From: Phytophthora sp. 'mugwort'
Lineage: Eukaryota; Oomycota; Peronosporomycetes; Peronosporales; Peronosporaceae
Assembly: GCA_033558025.1 (NCBI GenBank)
Contig: JAUCEF010000003.1
Location: 1-64,000, forward strand
Direction of reading: 5' to 3'
Length of the DNA stretch: 64,000 nt
Position numbers and translations under genes: made by a program. How positions within the stretch are numbered: position 1 is the stretch's first letter; each line of letters begins with the position of its first letter. Below the pieces are notes generated by a model. That model was given only the letters and a program-made list of their open reading frames with translations. It ran no database searches and had not been told where the DNA came from. Positions 1 to 11,768 of the stretch are shown piece by piece.

Positions 1-694
1 CCTAACCCTAAACCCTAAACCCTAAACCCCTAAAACCCTAAACCCTAAACCCTAAACCCTAAACCATAACCCTAAACCCTAAACCCTAAACCTAAACCCT
101 AAACCCTAAACCCTAAACCCTAAACCCTAAACCCTAAACCCTAAACCCTAAACCCTAAACCCTAAACCCTAAACCCTAAACCCTAAACCCTAAACCCTAA
201 ACCCTAAACCCTAAACCCTAAACCCTAAACCCTAAACCCTAAACCCTAAACCCTAAACCCTAAACCCTAAACCCTAAACCCTAAACCCTAAACCCTAAAC
301 CCTAAACCCTAAACCCTAAACCCTAAACCCTAAACCCTAAACCCTAAACCCTAAACCCTAAACCCTAAACCCTAAACCCTAAACCCTAAACCCTAAACCC
401 TAAACCCTAAACCCTAAACCCTAAACCCTAAACCCTAAACCCTAAACCCTAAACCCTAAACCCTAAACCCTAAACCCTAAACCCTAAACCCTAAACCCTA
501 AACCCTAAACCCTAAACCCTAAACCCTAAACCCTAAACCCTAAACCCTAAACCCTAAACCCTAAACCCTAAACCCTAAACCCTAAACCCTAAACCCTAAA
601 CCCTAAACCCTAAACCCTAAACCCTAAACCCTAAACCCTAAACCCTAAAACCTAAACCCTAAAACCTAAACCCTAAACCCTAAACCCTAAACCC
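1..694. repeat. Telomeric repeat array (CCCTAAA)n
   Basis: About 95 near-perfect CCCTAAA units, the C-rich strand of a TTTAGGG telomere read inward from the chromosome end. A few irregular units lie in the first 95 bases and in the last 60 (CCTAAA and CCCTAAAA variants), as usual at the array edges. The TTTAGGG type is shared by plants and oomycetes; the rest of the window points to an oomycete. Confidence 0.97.
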
Positions 695-1350
695 TTTGAC
701 ACGGTGGCGCGTCACAACCAGCATCCGTGATGTTGAAGATTCCCAGCGGGAAAATTCTACACGGTTGAAGATTCGCACTGCGAAAATTCCCAGCTGGATT
801 CCTCTGGGTACACAATTGGATTCTCTGGGTACAGAACTGGATTTTCGGGGTACATTCACCCAACAAATCTAGTTTAAACTCACACCCACTTCTCGAAGAT
901 TCACGTGCACCCACGCACGCAAGTTGAAGATTCGAGAAACCAAGATGCATGAATCTTGCATGTGTAGTGAGTAGCTAGCAGTAGCAGAACAGCTTCAGCT
1001 GGACGCTCACTTCTCAATTTGCCGTCCACTGAAGAAGCCTAAGCGAAAGGACCACCGGAGAGGCCGACCTCCCGACCCTTTGGACAACCAAATACAACTG
1101 TTTTTGTCGCGTCAAGCCTCAGTCTCAAGACACAAACCGCTCGGCACCGCTTCGCGCTGCCTCGCGTTTGCACTCACTCCGGCTTCGCCTTCGTTCGTAT
1201 CACAACCCTAAACCCTAAACCTTAAACTCTAAACCCGTAACCCGCAGCCCACAACCATACGCCATACAACATAAAACATAAAACCTAATCTTTTAATCTC
1301 TAAATTACCTAAAATATTTACCAACAGTTATAATCTGTAAATATTTCGAT
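695..1350. other. Subtelomeric non-coding sequence with an interstitial telomere patch
   Basis: No supported gene. From 738 to 870 there are short echoes of TTGAAGATTC and CTGGATT/TCTGGGTAC. At about 1203-1238 a degenerate run of CCCTAAA-like units reappears, which marks an older internal telomere tract or a healed end. Confidence 0.6.
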
Positions 1351-1840
1351 GACGCATTTGGGACATAGCACATGTGAAAAAGAACAGAAAGTACCCCCAA
1401 AGACCAAAGTTAGCCCAGAAACGGTCCATATGATATTGGAATATAGCGCCTTACCGTAAAAAAAAAATCATAAACTACTTCTAAATATCGAATAAATCTG
1501 TCAATTTTTTGAAGCCTCATGTGGGACATAGCCCATGTGAAAGAAAAAAAAACAGAAAAGTTCTCTGAAATACCGAGGTTAGCTCAGAAACTGTCCTTAT
1601 GATTTAATAAAATATGGGCTTACAAATAAAATTACATAAACGTTTTATATATTTTGAACATTGTCAATATCACAAAGGCGCATGTGGGACATAGCCCATG
1701 TGAAAGAGAACATACCCCCCCCCCCAAAGACCGAGGTTATCCCAGAAACGGTTCAATATAATTTTGTAAAATAGCGGCTTAAAAAAATCTCAAATTTCAT
1801 AAACTAGTTACTAATAGTTTAATAAATCTCTCAATATAAA
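1351..1840. repeat. Three 163-bp subtelomeric tandem units
   Basis: The phrase GGGACATAGCCCATGTGAAA recurs at 1360, 1523 and 1686, an exact 163-bp period. Each copy is followed by a purine-rich block (CAAAGACCGAGGTTA-like), a CAGAAACGGT-like block, and an A/T-rich block with a run such as ATAAACT. The copies are diverged, with homopolymer length changes (C11 in the third, A9 in the first two). No coding potential is visible. Confidence 0.85.
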
Positions 1841-2780
1841 ACTTCCACTCTTCGGAAAACTCGTCTAGAGCTCTAGGGGTTGCACCTACGTAGAATCTGA
1901 CTTTACCACGTGAAAGATCATCAAACCTTCCTCTAGGACGACCGGATGCGGTGGACATTGTTCGGGGGATTTGACGTGTGCATAGGCCGAACGAAGTGTT
2001 TTAAGGACATTGGAGAATGGGCCTACACCTCGAAAAAATAATTTCTCGGCAACCATTGGGCAGATGCGTGTAGACTATAGTGGAAAAGTTTAGTAATGAT
2101 GTCAGGTAGGTGACCAATAAGTCTTAATTGGTTGGACGCAATGGTTGTTTGCATTTAAAACTTTATGTACTACTTTAAACAAGTGTGACTTGTTTTGCGC
2201 CACGTACGGCTTTATAGCACTGCGGTTATTGGCGATACTCAAATTCTGATTCAAGATTCGGACTCCCTATATTTTTTCACACCGGGCATCTGCTTCTCAT
2301 GGACTGTTTATGTAAAGTCCATAAAAAGTATACACCGACGACTCGGACATAAAATCTCACTTCAACACGTGAAAGAGCACAAACTTTCACGTCACGACAC
2401 CGGGTCGACAAAAGTGAGGTGCATCAGCTTTGCAAGGTCATATGACCATCCTGAAATGAACGCTTTTGAAGGGATTGGTTGGCATGTCGCATGTTCTAAC
2501 TTCATATTCGGATTCAGCACAAAAAGTAGCCCTAGAACCGGCCGGGGGTAGGTCATACCCCACTGCATCATCCATATTAAATACAAGTATAAACCGGGGT
2601 ACAAAGCGTAACCCGTACCCAGGGTACAGGGTATCCTGGTGTGTGAAACACCATAGGATGTGTCACGATGTGTCACCAGATGTCTGTGTGCCATCTGGTA
2701 GGTCCACACATTCCCGTAGCCGTCCAAAATCTGTCACTGGCATATTTACTACGATCTAGGATAGATAGGAGGGTCTATGA
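1841..2780. other. Subtelomeric sequence without a supported gene
   Basis: Only short frames that do not resemble known proteins. Near 1899 and 2365 there are two similar phrases around CACGTGAAAGA, which suggests an old duplication. Nothing else is supported. Confidence 0.45.
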
Positions 2781-3290
2781 GGTGTATCCACGTAGTACCG
2801 TACTTACTATAGAGATATCATACTATTGGGGTGTACCCATGTACCATACTATGGAGGTGTATCCATGTACCATACTATGGAGGTGTACCCATGAATCATA
2901 CTATTGGGGTGTACCCATGTAGTACCGTTCTCAGCAGAGGTGTACCTATGCAGTGTCGTACTAGCATAAGTGTACCATACTACAACGGGGTATACCCATG
3001 TAGTACCGTAAGTAGCATACCGTGTGTACGGTGTACCCATGTACTGTCGTACTTAGCAAAGGGGTGTATCCATGCAGTGTCGTATTTAGCATAGGGTATA
3101 CCCATTCATTGTCGTACTTAGCATAGGGTACCATACTACAACGGTGTATACCCATGTAGTAGCGTGCTTCCCATAGGGGTGCCATACTATTGGGGTGTAC
3201 CTATGTAGTACCGTAATTAGCATAGGGGTGTGCCCATGTAGTGTCGTACTTAGTATAGGGGTGTACCCACGTAGTACCGTACTCCCCCTA
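2781..3290. repeat. Degenerate minisatellite with 26- and 34-bp units
   Basis: Two interleaved unit types share the core GGTGTAYCCATGTA. The short type, about 26 bp, continues with CCATACTATGG (2829-2906). The long type, about 34 bp, continues with GTACCGTACTTAGCATAGGG (2907-3290). The repeats end exactly where the terminal inverted repeat of a transposon starts at 3291. The open frames across it are by-products of the repeat. Confidence 0.85.
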
Positions 3291-3314
3291 TCAGGGTAAT
3301 ATTGAGAGACTTTC

Positions 3315-3712
3315 TGCAGCGAGGCTGCGTAGCGTAGTGCGTCAGAGGAAGACATATGACTCCCCGAGTCTTAGCTGGGGTTATCCTAATCCCTAAGGTT
3401 TCCGCAGAGGCTTAGATCACTCTAGTTATACCACTAGAGACTCAAAGAGTCAGTATTCCCAAACCTAGGGCAATACTCTCTTTAATGCTAATACTGAACT
3501 GTTATTTGTTTGCTTATCTGGGGCAAAGCCGTCTGTGGTGTAAAACTATAACTCTAACTATCTACCATAGTTTAACCTAGTCAAATACATATCGGGTGGC
3601 ACTGTGGCCACGTACTGAAATCACGTTAATCCAAGTGGTACCAAGTACCACTTACTACCAGGTGACACGTAGCACCGCTACACTCGTGTTACCTTCGTGT
3701 AAACCCGTTACA
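3315..3712 (-). repeat. 3' LTR of gypsy-1
   Basis: 398 bp, same length as the partner at 14040-14437 and nearly identical. On the minus strand it begins TGTAACGGG and ends TGCA. A purine-rich tract (GGTGGTGGTGGTGGGGAG on the minus strand, 3713-3730) sits directly inside it and serves as the polypurine tract. Confidence 0.95.
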
Positions 3713-3850
3713 CTCCCCACCACCACCACCACCACCAAACCGTGGACACACCGTATCCACGAGGGTATGATTGTATCGATCGAAAAAGCCCAGAACCTTC
3801 CGCTCCAAGAGCGTTCCACTGTTTGTTCCGCATCGAATGTTCATACTCAT

Positions 3851-5596
3851 ATGTCAACAGCCAATTGGTCTTTTGACCCCCCCCCTCGCGATATCAGCCC
3901 TTGCCGCGGGCTAAGCCCTTCTGTGTCTCCGACACCTTCATTATCCTCGTCATCCCGTACGGGAGAGGTCCCTGACCGTGCGCCACCCGCACCCTCGCGG
4001 CTGTCGGTGCGAGAGTATCACCCAGCGCACAAGCGTCGATACGGTCAAAGGACCATGAGTGAAGGCGGCGAAGCCGCTGGAGGCAGTGCCCCCGTACGCT
4101 TTGCGCGAGACGCCCTCTCTGACGACCTGAAAAAGGTGAAGAGGAGGTCGACTACACTGAGTCCATGACCGGTATTAGCCCTGTCCGCTCGCCGAACCCG
4201 CGCCACCAACTGCCAACTGCGCGCTCCGAATCCTATCGAGCTTTCGATTCCACGAGTCCTGCGCAATGCGCCTCCGATACCTTCGCGGGGGACAGAAAAT
4301 GATCTCATGGGAGCTGGTGTCGTCACCAATCCTTTGGAGAAAGTCCAAGAGCAACAGCTCGCGGCTGATCCGCAGCTCCCCCGTTCGAGGCGGCCTATGA
4401 TTCGGCCATTGCTTACCCCCGTCACATCGTGACTACGGCTTTGAGCCTTGCGATCCCAGCGAAGTGGCTCGCCGTGCAGCATCTTAATTGCTTAGCACGT
4501 ATGTGATTGGGTCGGCGGCCGCAACATCCGACGAGCTCGCCGCGCGGGAGTCTCTCAGAGAGAGGACTTGACTTCTCAAGTGACTACTCAGCGCGAGCAT
4601 AGTGAGCGCCTGCAAGTGCAAGCTCGGCACGGCTCGGTTCCACCGTTGCGGAGTTACCCAGTCGTGCTCCTGCCAGGAGAGACGTCTTGGGAAGACGACG
4701 GACAGTTCCAAAGTTGAATTGAAGGAGCTCGCAAGCTCACTTCCATTGATGCCCTTCGGGCTAGTTTCAGCGAAAGTGATGTTCGAGTCGAACGTCAACT
4801 CCGTTTCGAGTTCGCGAAACTCAAGGCGAAACGCCAATTACCCCCTGCCAACTAGCCTCGCCCCCAGGGCTCTCTCGCACTCGGTGCTTCTGCTGCCACA
4901 GCTAGCGGCTCTCACGCTCGTGAGGTCGCTCCTCTTCAAGACCAGAGCGACAGCTCTGCAGCTGGCCTTGGGCCCCCAGCGGCTATTGCCGGGAAGTGCC
5001 AGGCGAGCGACGCCTCGGTCGCTGGCCCTCGGGGCTCTGCTGATCGCGTCGATCGAAAGCGTCCACGACGTCAGGGCAATCTTGCCGGAGGGAAACGTCG
5101 TACTCCCAAGAGTTTTGTGAGTGAGGATAACCCCTCCACTTCACAAGATATTGGGTACGACCCTGGCGACAACGTCGCGCCACTACGTGTTCCACATGAT
5201 AGTGGGAAGCTCCGTGCTCATCGAGCAACGGCGGCAGAAATCGATGACCGGCTGGATCCTCGCGCTGCGAGTCGCAGTGATCTGCTAGCGGTCAAGAGGC
5301 GTGTGCAGACCCTGTATGACTCGCTGCAGTGGGCAACGAGTCATCGTGACCGTCACGCTGATGAGATTGATGCCGTGTATCATTGGTTCGACTGGTTTCC
5401 GTCTTCTGCCTCGGTTGCCAACCGCCTAGAGCTCCTGCAGCAGTCCTCTGCTCGTCGCTTCGAAGCGCTAGACTGTTCGCTCGCTGAGATACGTGGTCAG
5501 TTGGACCTCCTCGTGCGCTTCCAGCGCTTTGGCCAGTCACCGGCTGTGGTGCCAAACTCTCCGCGCTCACCCGAGCCGGGTCTCGATATGGCTTAA
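3851..5596 (+). pseudogene. Antisense ORF of gypsy-1, decayed
   Basis: This plus-strand reading runs against the retroelement, starting about 140 bases inside its 3' LTR. It can be followed through several frames: a Ser/Pro-rich start near 3851, an acidic stretch with EEVDYTESMTG (about 4140-4180), a charged helical part with SESDVRVERQLRFEFAKLKA (about 4765-4830), a basic stretch with DRKRPRRQGN and GGKRRTPKSF (about 5060-5120), and a helical, probably coiled-coil end in one frame of 159 codons (5117-5596). The composition is protein-like through these parts while the sense strand at 5230-5600 shows nothing recognisable. It overlaps the minus-strand chromodomain at 4983-5228. gypsy-2 has a counterpart in the same place. 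No family recognised. Confidence 0.55.
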
Positions 5597-6940
5597 GGAA
5601 GCCTACTTAAAACACGGTGTGTGTACGCACCTTCTTCTGAAGATTGAGCGTGTACGCAAGGCCCTTCCTGGCCATGACCTTAAAAGGTCCAATGAAGCGC
5701 GGGCGCAACTTGGTTTTAAAGACGCAGATACTGCATGTGTAGGTAGGTTTTTTTTCGTTTAATAAAACTTTGCCACCCACGTTAAACACTTCAATGTTGC
5801 TTCTGCCCTTGCACCAGCCTGTTCCTTCTGAACATCTTGGCTTTCAGACGTTGATCGCATCGCGTACTTGTCGTAAGACACTTAAACATTTAGACACGAA
5901 CGTGTCAACATGCCTGCAAACTACAGCTGGGCTGATATCAGCTAGCCCATCGGCTGTCCCTCCCCCACTAAGCCCAGAACCACGGAGTGGTGGCGTCAGC
6001 GGGACCCGACGGTGTGTGAGATCGTTCAAATAGAACAGGGGTAAGCCTGTCGAGGCATGCACCGCATTGTTCAATGCAAACTCAACGAGTGGGAGGGCAT
6101 GGCGCTCCATTGCTTGGATCTGTCCGCACAGACACTCTGAAGCATGTCTTGGACAACGTGATTCACGCGTTCAGTCTGACCATCGGTCTGCGGAAGGTCC
6201 GCTGTGGACATGTCGAGTCGAGTGCCGATCACCTTAACGACCGACGTCCAAAACTTACCCGTGAAACGGGGATCTTGATCCGTGACAATTGCCTCTGGCA
6301 GACCATGCTGTCAAAAGACACGAACCATGAACAGCGTGGCTGTTCCTTCTCCATCGATGGCGTCCGGCACCGCCGCTAAATGAACCATCTTGCTCAATCG
6401 GTCGACAAGGACCATGATGCCCGTGTTGCCCGCCGCATTCCGTGGCAATCCATGAGTATGAACACGAAGTCCATACTCATGGATTGCCAACATCCCGTGG
6501 GTACAGGCAAGCTGGCCAACGGCGCAGCCGAGTGTGGCGAAGTTTAACCCGGTGACGCGTCTCACAAGTGCGTACATACGTACTGACCCACTTGTAAAGC
6601 TTCGGCCACCAGTAGTGGGAGCTCACCGAGCTGTAGGTCTTTTCTCGGCCGAGATGACCACCAAGTGGGATACCATGTGCCCATAGAGGATACGATACTT
6701 GAGATCCTCTTCGTGAGGAACACGACACGTGTTGGTCTTCTGGACCAGTATCGTAGTACAATAGGCCATCATCGAGAGTGTATCTATGTAGCCTCGCGCG
6801 CAACCGCGCTGACAGCTTAATATCTGGGTTAGCAAACCGCGCTTCCTAGCGCATGTAGCAGCGCTACACAGGACTCGTCACGTGCGTAAGCAGCGCGGAT
6901 CGAGTCTGAATATGTACTTTCGCCACCAGAGAATCGAGTA
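4983..6940 (-). pseudogene. gypsy-1 integrase and chromodomain, decayed
   Basis: After the MULE, pol resumes at about 6920 with IRAAYA and SARLRARLHRYT. The zinc-binding region follows (GGHLGREKTY, HYWWPKLYKWV, then CETRHRVK, where the second cysteine of the usual CETC is lost). The core has GIMVLVDRLSKMVHLA (6311-6577) with the second catalytic aspartate region, and LVEFALNNAVHASTG (5844-6110) lies near its end. A GKVLLN...LRPRFIGPFKV segment (5607-5789) is the C-terminal domain. The chromodomain is at 4983-5228 with YLVKWRGYPHSQNSWE. Chromodomains guide chromovirus integration to marked chromatin. Several frameshifts separate the parts, so no functional protein is expected. Confidence 0.9.
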
Positions 6941-7612
6941 TCAGCACTCGCCACCACTTTGAATCAAATCACCAGAAAGACGTAAGTTATCCAAAGAAGG
7001 TGATACCAATAATTGTAGGCAACGTGGACCCTCGGCGCTTTCAGGCGGACTGATACAAGAACAGCATACTCGTATCGGAGCATATCATTTGGGGGCAGTT
7101 ACTGATCTAGTTCAGCTAACCTTGGAGTATACCCCCATGAGTTACAAAACCACTGCCTTGAGGTCCAGCTGCATACGTCGCACACAACAACCTCACTGCG
7201 GAACGAGATATCTAGCTGCCAGCTCTCAGGACCACGCCGGACGATTGCAATGAGTGAGCCTTTGCCAACGGAGGAATCACGTGTACGTCATAACTAGCTT
7301 TGTGGTTCAAGGGCTATTGAACATTTCATTACTTTTCCGCAGGAAAATGTTGCTGGGGGGGCGAAGACGTGTATCCAGAACTCGCAGGTCGTGGATAGAG
7401 CTATTCAACACTGGTACAAATTCCGAAGCCACGTCGGAAGAGTTTTTGCTGACATTACCCAGCTTTACGCACCAAAAGAATGACCCCGCGCGTCGCTAGT
7501 TGGATCATCTCGCGAACGATGAAGACGACCTCCTCTGAACGAGCCATATAATGCGGCAAGTTATTACGAAGTGCAAATCGTCCCGCTGCAAGAATAGCGA
7601 CGTGGTGTGTAG

Positions 7613-8921
7613 TTGCCGCTACAATTTTTGATGTGTGACTCGAGTAGTCTTGCATCCGTCTTCGTCGACGATGTGCACTCGATGGAGCCGTCTGCTGCTG
7701 CTGCTGCAGTGCAATCTCCAAAGGCACACCGACTGACGCCAGCAATGAAAGCCCTGATCGAAGAGCATTTCGGCGAAGATGCCGCTCTTCGACCACTGGA
7801 CTTGTTTGGGCTGATTTATCAGAGAGTTCAGAATGGGGGTATGGATGGTCCTTCACCGTTCGACACGCAAGTGCAAGCGTTTGTGAACGATTGGCGCAAC
7901 CGCAACAGACGGGATGCAATTCAACCTGTTCTGGGTATTTGCCGAAGGAGTATGTACGGGGTTGTGCCAAATGTTGCAGGATCCGGTGACAACCTCCTGG
8001 TATTGTGCGATTCAGATGATGCGTTGGTTCCGATACTGGGAAATGGATCAACCACTTCACCCTTCCGAATTGGGCTTACTACTATTCATTGCTCGACCAC
8101 TACGTAACTAATCAACGCGATCCTCGCTTCACGACAATGCTACATATTGACAGCACGCATAGCATCGTAAAGCAGTGCTATCCCTATTTGTGTTCGGGAT
8201 TTCAGACTGCGTTGGATCTTTTTTCCCCGTGGTATACTTCTGCACTTCTCAGAGAACTGCTCCAAATATTGTATGGTGTTGCAGATTTTTAAGGAGGGTC
8301 ATTTGGGATTTATTTATGGTTCGGTTCTCACCGGGGTTCGTGATGACGGATGCCGGCAATGCACAATACAATGCTTGTGCAGCTGAATTTCCCGACTCGA
8401 AGATTCTAATGTGCTGGTTTCATGTCTGCAAAAACGTAAAGGAGTACGTCAAGAACACCATTTGGAATCAGTCACAATTAACATGGTATTCGCGATCTGA
8501 ATGATCTTCACTACGCTCAGAATGAGGAGGAGTATTTAGGAAAACGAGCGTACGTGCTAGCAGCATGGAGAGCTGCTGCATTATGCTGTCCTGCATTAAT
8601 ATCATTGATCAATGGATTTTGCATCCGCGATTCTCAGCTTGGCAAGCATTTTACACACAACCAGGCTACGCAGCAACGAATAACCCGTTAGAACAGTACC
8701 ACAGAACTCTGAAGCTGATAAACAAGTCGAAGTGGGTAACATCCGATGAAATGGTTGACCGCCTTGATAAGTCGAGACTTGCTTTTGTCAATTCGCGGGC
8801 TTCTTTCAAAAGCATCGCGCCAGTATCACAGCGTTTGGAGACCTTGTGCAACTTGACGCAAAGAAAAATGGAATTACGAGCGACACCACTATCGGTAAGA
8901 GCTAACCTGCCAGTCCAGTAG
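7613..8921 (+). pseudogene. MULE transposase, frameshifted
   Basis: It reads in at least three frames. An N-terminal part (7613-8107) has VNDWRNRNRR. The catalytic domain begins near 8137 with MLHIDSTHSIVKQCYPYL, which matches the first Asp motif of Mutator transposases. It goes on with FVMTDAGNAQYNACA and ILMCWFHVCKNVKEYV (about 8335-8455), the second Asp and CxxH region, and ends with TNNPLEQYHRTLKL (about 8675-8725), the Glu motif. The DDE set is recognisable, but frame breaks near 8110-8180 and 8480-8565 inactivate it. The family call is firm; the element is fossil in this copy. Confidence 0.85.
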
Positions 8922-9944
8922 TGCAAGTTCTGCACCAGCCTCGCGAACGCTACGGAAATAAAGAAGAGCTTGGATACTGATGATTTCTATGCTGAGGATG
9001 CAACCAAATCCAGCAAGTCATATAAATCATTTCATGTTTTTGTGAATGCAGTGGAAAAACATGCCAACAGATGGATGGCTAGTAGATGCTAGGGCGCGGA
9101 TGTGTGCATGCCGTTTTAACTCAAAGTTCGCAATTTGTGTCCACGAAATCCATGGCATACGTGAACTGGGGCTGCATTGTCCAGGTATGCCGGAGCCTGA
9201 GGCTCGTTTCGTCTCTAATCAATGACACCGAGGTAGCAGTGGCAACCGGCGTCGCTGTACTACTGGAGGAGGCCCACAAGACGAACAATCTGAGCGAACA
9301 GGATGCTCAACAGCTACGGAACCACAATCAACCACTGCTGAAGAAGAACACGGCCGTCAACCACGCCCTTCTCGCCCGTGATGCAGAGCTGCGTGTTTGG
9401 ACCGTTTCCCATCGAGTCGGATAGTGCGTACTGCACCGATATAACACCTGCACCAAGCAGTATCGCATTGATGGAGCCGAGGCCATCTAGTCCTGAACTC
9501 CTAGGTCGCGAGGAGGCCATGATGAGTCACCAGCAGCGGTCAGGCAGGCCCGGGGAAACGATAGTACTGAACAACTATATACCGGCCTTACCAATGACCC
9601 GGCTCTTCCATCTACTGACAATATTTCAAGTTTCACAGCGCTTCTGACTGGAAACTCGATTTCGGCGCAGGTTGCAGATACCGAAGGTGGTGCTGCACTA
9701 TTGCACAGTACGATTGAGCCTGCCACGCTTCCGCAGCTTCACGAACCTGAACAAAACACGGCATTGCCGTATTCGATGCCAGCGAGATTCACATCCAGAT
9801 CTCTGCAATCAGTGCTTAGAGAGTCGAGCGAGCAAACGAAGCGCCACAGGTTTTAGTGTTTATATAAAACTTGCTCATTCTACGTGGTGATTTTTTACAA
9901 TGCCCCTTTAGCCAACCAACGAGCTAGGGGTGACGTGCATAAGT
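8922..9944 (+). other. MULE 3' part, short open frames without assignment
   Basis: A plus-strand frame at 9086-9424 has a leucine- and charge-rich stretch (VLLEEAHKTNNLSEQDAQQL) that could be a coiled coil from the C-terminal extension of the MULE protein. Other frames here are short. I do not assign a function. Confidence 0.35.
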
Positions 9945-10047
9945 CTTCTGGTGATGAAAAACATATCGCTGGTGATGATGTCGAAACGGCTGGTGATTTG
10001 TACACGCTCGAGGCCTGGTGATGCAGGTCAAATCTCTGGTGATAGTA

Positions 10048-11768
10048 CTAAAACAATGGTGTTGATTGTTTTTCCTCATCGAGTGTCACAGACGAAGTCA
10101 CCGTCGTGACGTGAGCGTTCTCATAGTCCGGCCTGCGTGATAACGCATCGGCCAAGACATTCTGCCTGCCAGGCTTGTACTTCACCTCGAAGTTGCACTC
10201 CGCAAAGAAGGAGAGCCAATGGGCCATTCTCTGAGCGAGGTGAGGCGGCTGCGTCGCAGTCTGTAGCAACGCATGATTAGTGTAGATCACAAACGGCTTG
10301 GAACCGAACAGGTGAACCCTGAATCTGACGCGCATACTTCATCGCAAGTAGCTCCTTTTCATGAACTGGATAGTTCTTCTCAGCAGCCTTAAGCTGGCGA
10401 GATTCCAACGCGATCACGCGTTCACACCCTTCAGCGTCTGCTTGCAACATTCACTGCCGATGACAAAGTCCGACTCGTCACAGACTACACTGAAAGGACG
10501 ATCGGGGTCTGTCAGGGTCAGGATCGGGGCCTGAAGGAGACTCTCCTCAATGGCTTCAAAAGAGGCTTGGTGCCCGGTGTCCCAACACCAGTCCACATCC
10601 TTCTTAAGGAGATAGGACAGTGGCCTTGCCACCTCAGCATAGCTATTGCTGTACTTGTGCAAGTAATTGGTCAGGCCAACGCCACTTCCGCAAGTCTTTC
10701 TGTTTTTTTAGAACCGGCCAGTCTACAGTGGCCTTGACCTTAGCGGGATCCGCTCGAAGGCCTCGCTTCCCAATGAAGCATCCCAGAAAGGGGATCTCTT
10801 CAGCGCCGAAGACACACTTGTCAATGTTGGCATACAACTTGAGTGTGCGCATGCACTCGAGACACCGCTCGCAGGTGCTCAATGTGGTTCTCCACATCAG
10901 TCTTTCTGTGCTCCGCACGACTGTGGACGAATATATTGTCGAAGTATGTCTGGGCATACGCCCTGTAAGGCCTGAACAGTTGCGGCACAAGACGATTGAA
11001 CGTTGCAGGCGCGTTCGACAGCCCTTGGGGAATTACTAGCCACTCCCAGAGCATACCGCTCAGGGCGCTGACCGCCGTAAGCGGAATATCCCTTGCTCGC
11101 ATGAGCAAGGGGTAGTATCCATCGACCAAGCAGAGGGCATTGTACACCGTACACCCCGTCATGTTGTTCTGGAGAACGCCCTTCTTAGGAATAGGCGTTT
11201 GCGCTGGAATGGTGGCCGCGCTGAGCTTATTAAAGGCATGAACGATTCGCCACTTGCCATTCGGCTTTCTGACACAGAACGTAGGTGTTGAGTGCGGAGA
11301 CTTACTCTCGCGCACCAAACCCGCCTCGTGAATAGCACGGAAGAACGCGTTAATGACGTCACACTGTCCTCGTGGCAAAGGCCACTACTTTGTCACGCAG
11401 TATGTGGTGCCAGGAACCAGGTCAATCTCATGACATACACCTCGATCCGGAGGTAGCCTCGCGGGAGGTTTCTTCGAGACCACGTCTTGATATTCCTTCA
11501 CCAAAGGGTAGTACGGATCCGAGGGATCCTTGAGGATCGAGGACCCTGCCCGCGCATTCAGCACCTTCTTGGTGTCCTCCAGGACTGCTTTATCCAAAAG
11601 CGACGACGAGTTTAACTCCTCTTCAGGTCGTAGAAAGACCAACTCGGCTAGCTCGACAGCCTTCAAAGCGTCGCCGAACTCGGCCATGGACATCTCGTCC
11701 AGCTCCAATAGAGCGTCCGCAATGGGCATAGTCTCTAGACTGATGTCGCCATCGACTTCCCCTGTCAA
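10048..11768 (-). pseudogene. gypsy-1 reverse transcriptase and RNase H, decayed
   Basis: The reading starts with an acidic linker, then PPDRGVCHEIDLVPGT (about 11410-11460), the usual lead into a gypsy RT. It continues with NGKWRIVHAFNKLSAATIP, LCLVDGYYPL and VIPQGLSNAPATFNRL (10821-11378). The active-site box reads YFDNIFVHS instead of YxDDIFVHS, with the second aspartate lost. A frame change follows, then FLGCFIGKRGLRADPAKVKA, the connection, and RNase H (FSVVCDESDFVIGSE; then NVLADALSRRPDYE before 10130). It stops at the MULE boundary. Frameshifts and the active-site change make it non-functional. Confidence 0.92.

Larger units (their letters stand above)
6921..10045 (+). mobile_element. 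MULE-type transposon nested in gypsy-1 pol
   Basis: It interrupts the pol reading between RNase H (which ends at about 10048 on the minus strand) and the integrase (which resumes at about 6920). The ends are imperfect inverted repeats: CCACCAGAGA at 6923 pairs with TCTCTGGTGA at 10033. An inner pair is TCACCAGAAAGAC near 6970 with GTCTTCTGGTGA near 9945. The right end carries five CTGGTGAT copies between about 9948 and 10045. GTACT occurs at both edges, but no clean 9-bp target duplication is visible. The transposase lies inside on the plus strand. Confidence 0.75.

Noticed and set aside
2831..3355. Several overlapping open frames rich in Tyr, Pro, Cys and Thr on both strands
   Set aside because: They follow the minisatellite unit and repeat the same few residues; no real protein.
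9086..9424. Independent gene downstream of the MULE transposase
   Set aside because: Only a short leucine-rich frame inside the element; treated as part of the MULE.
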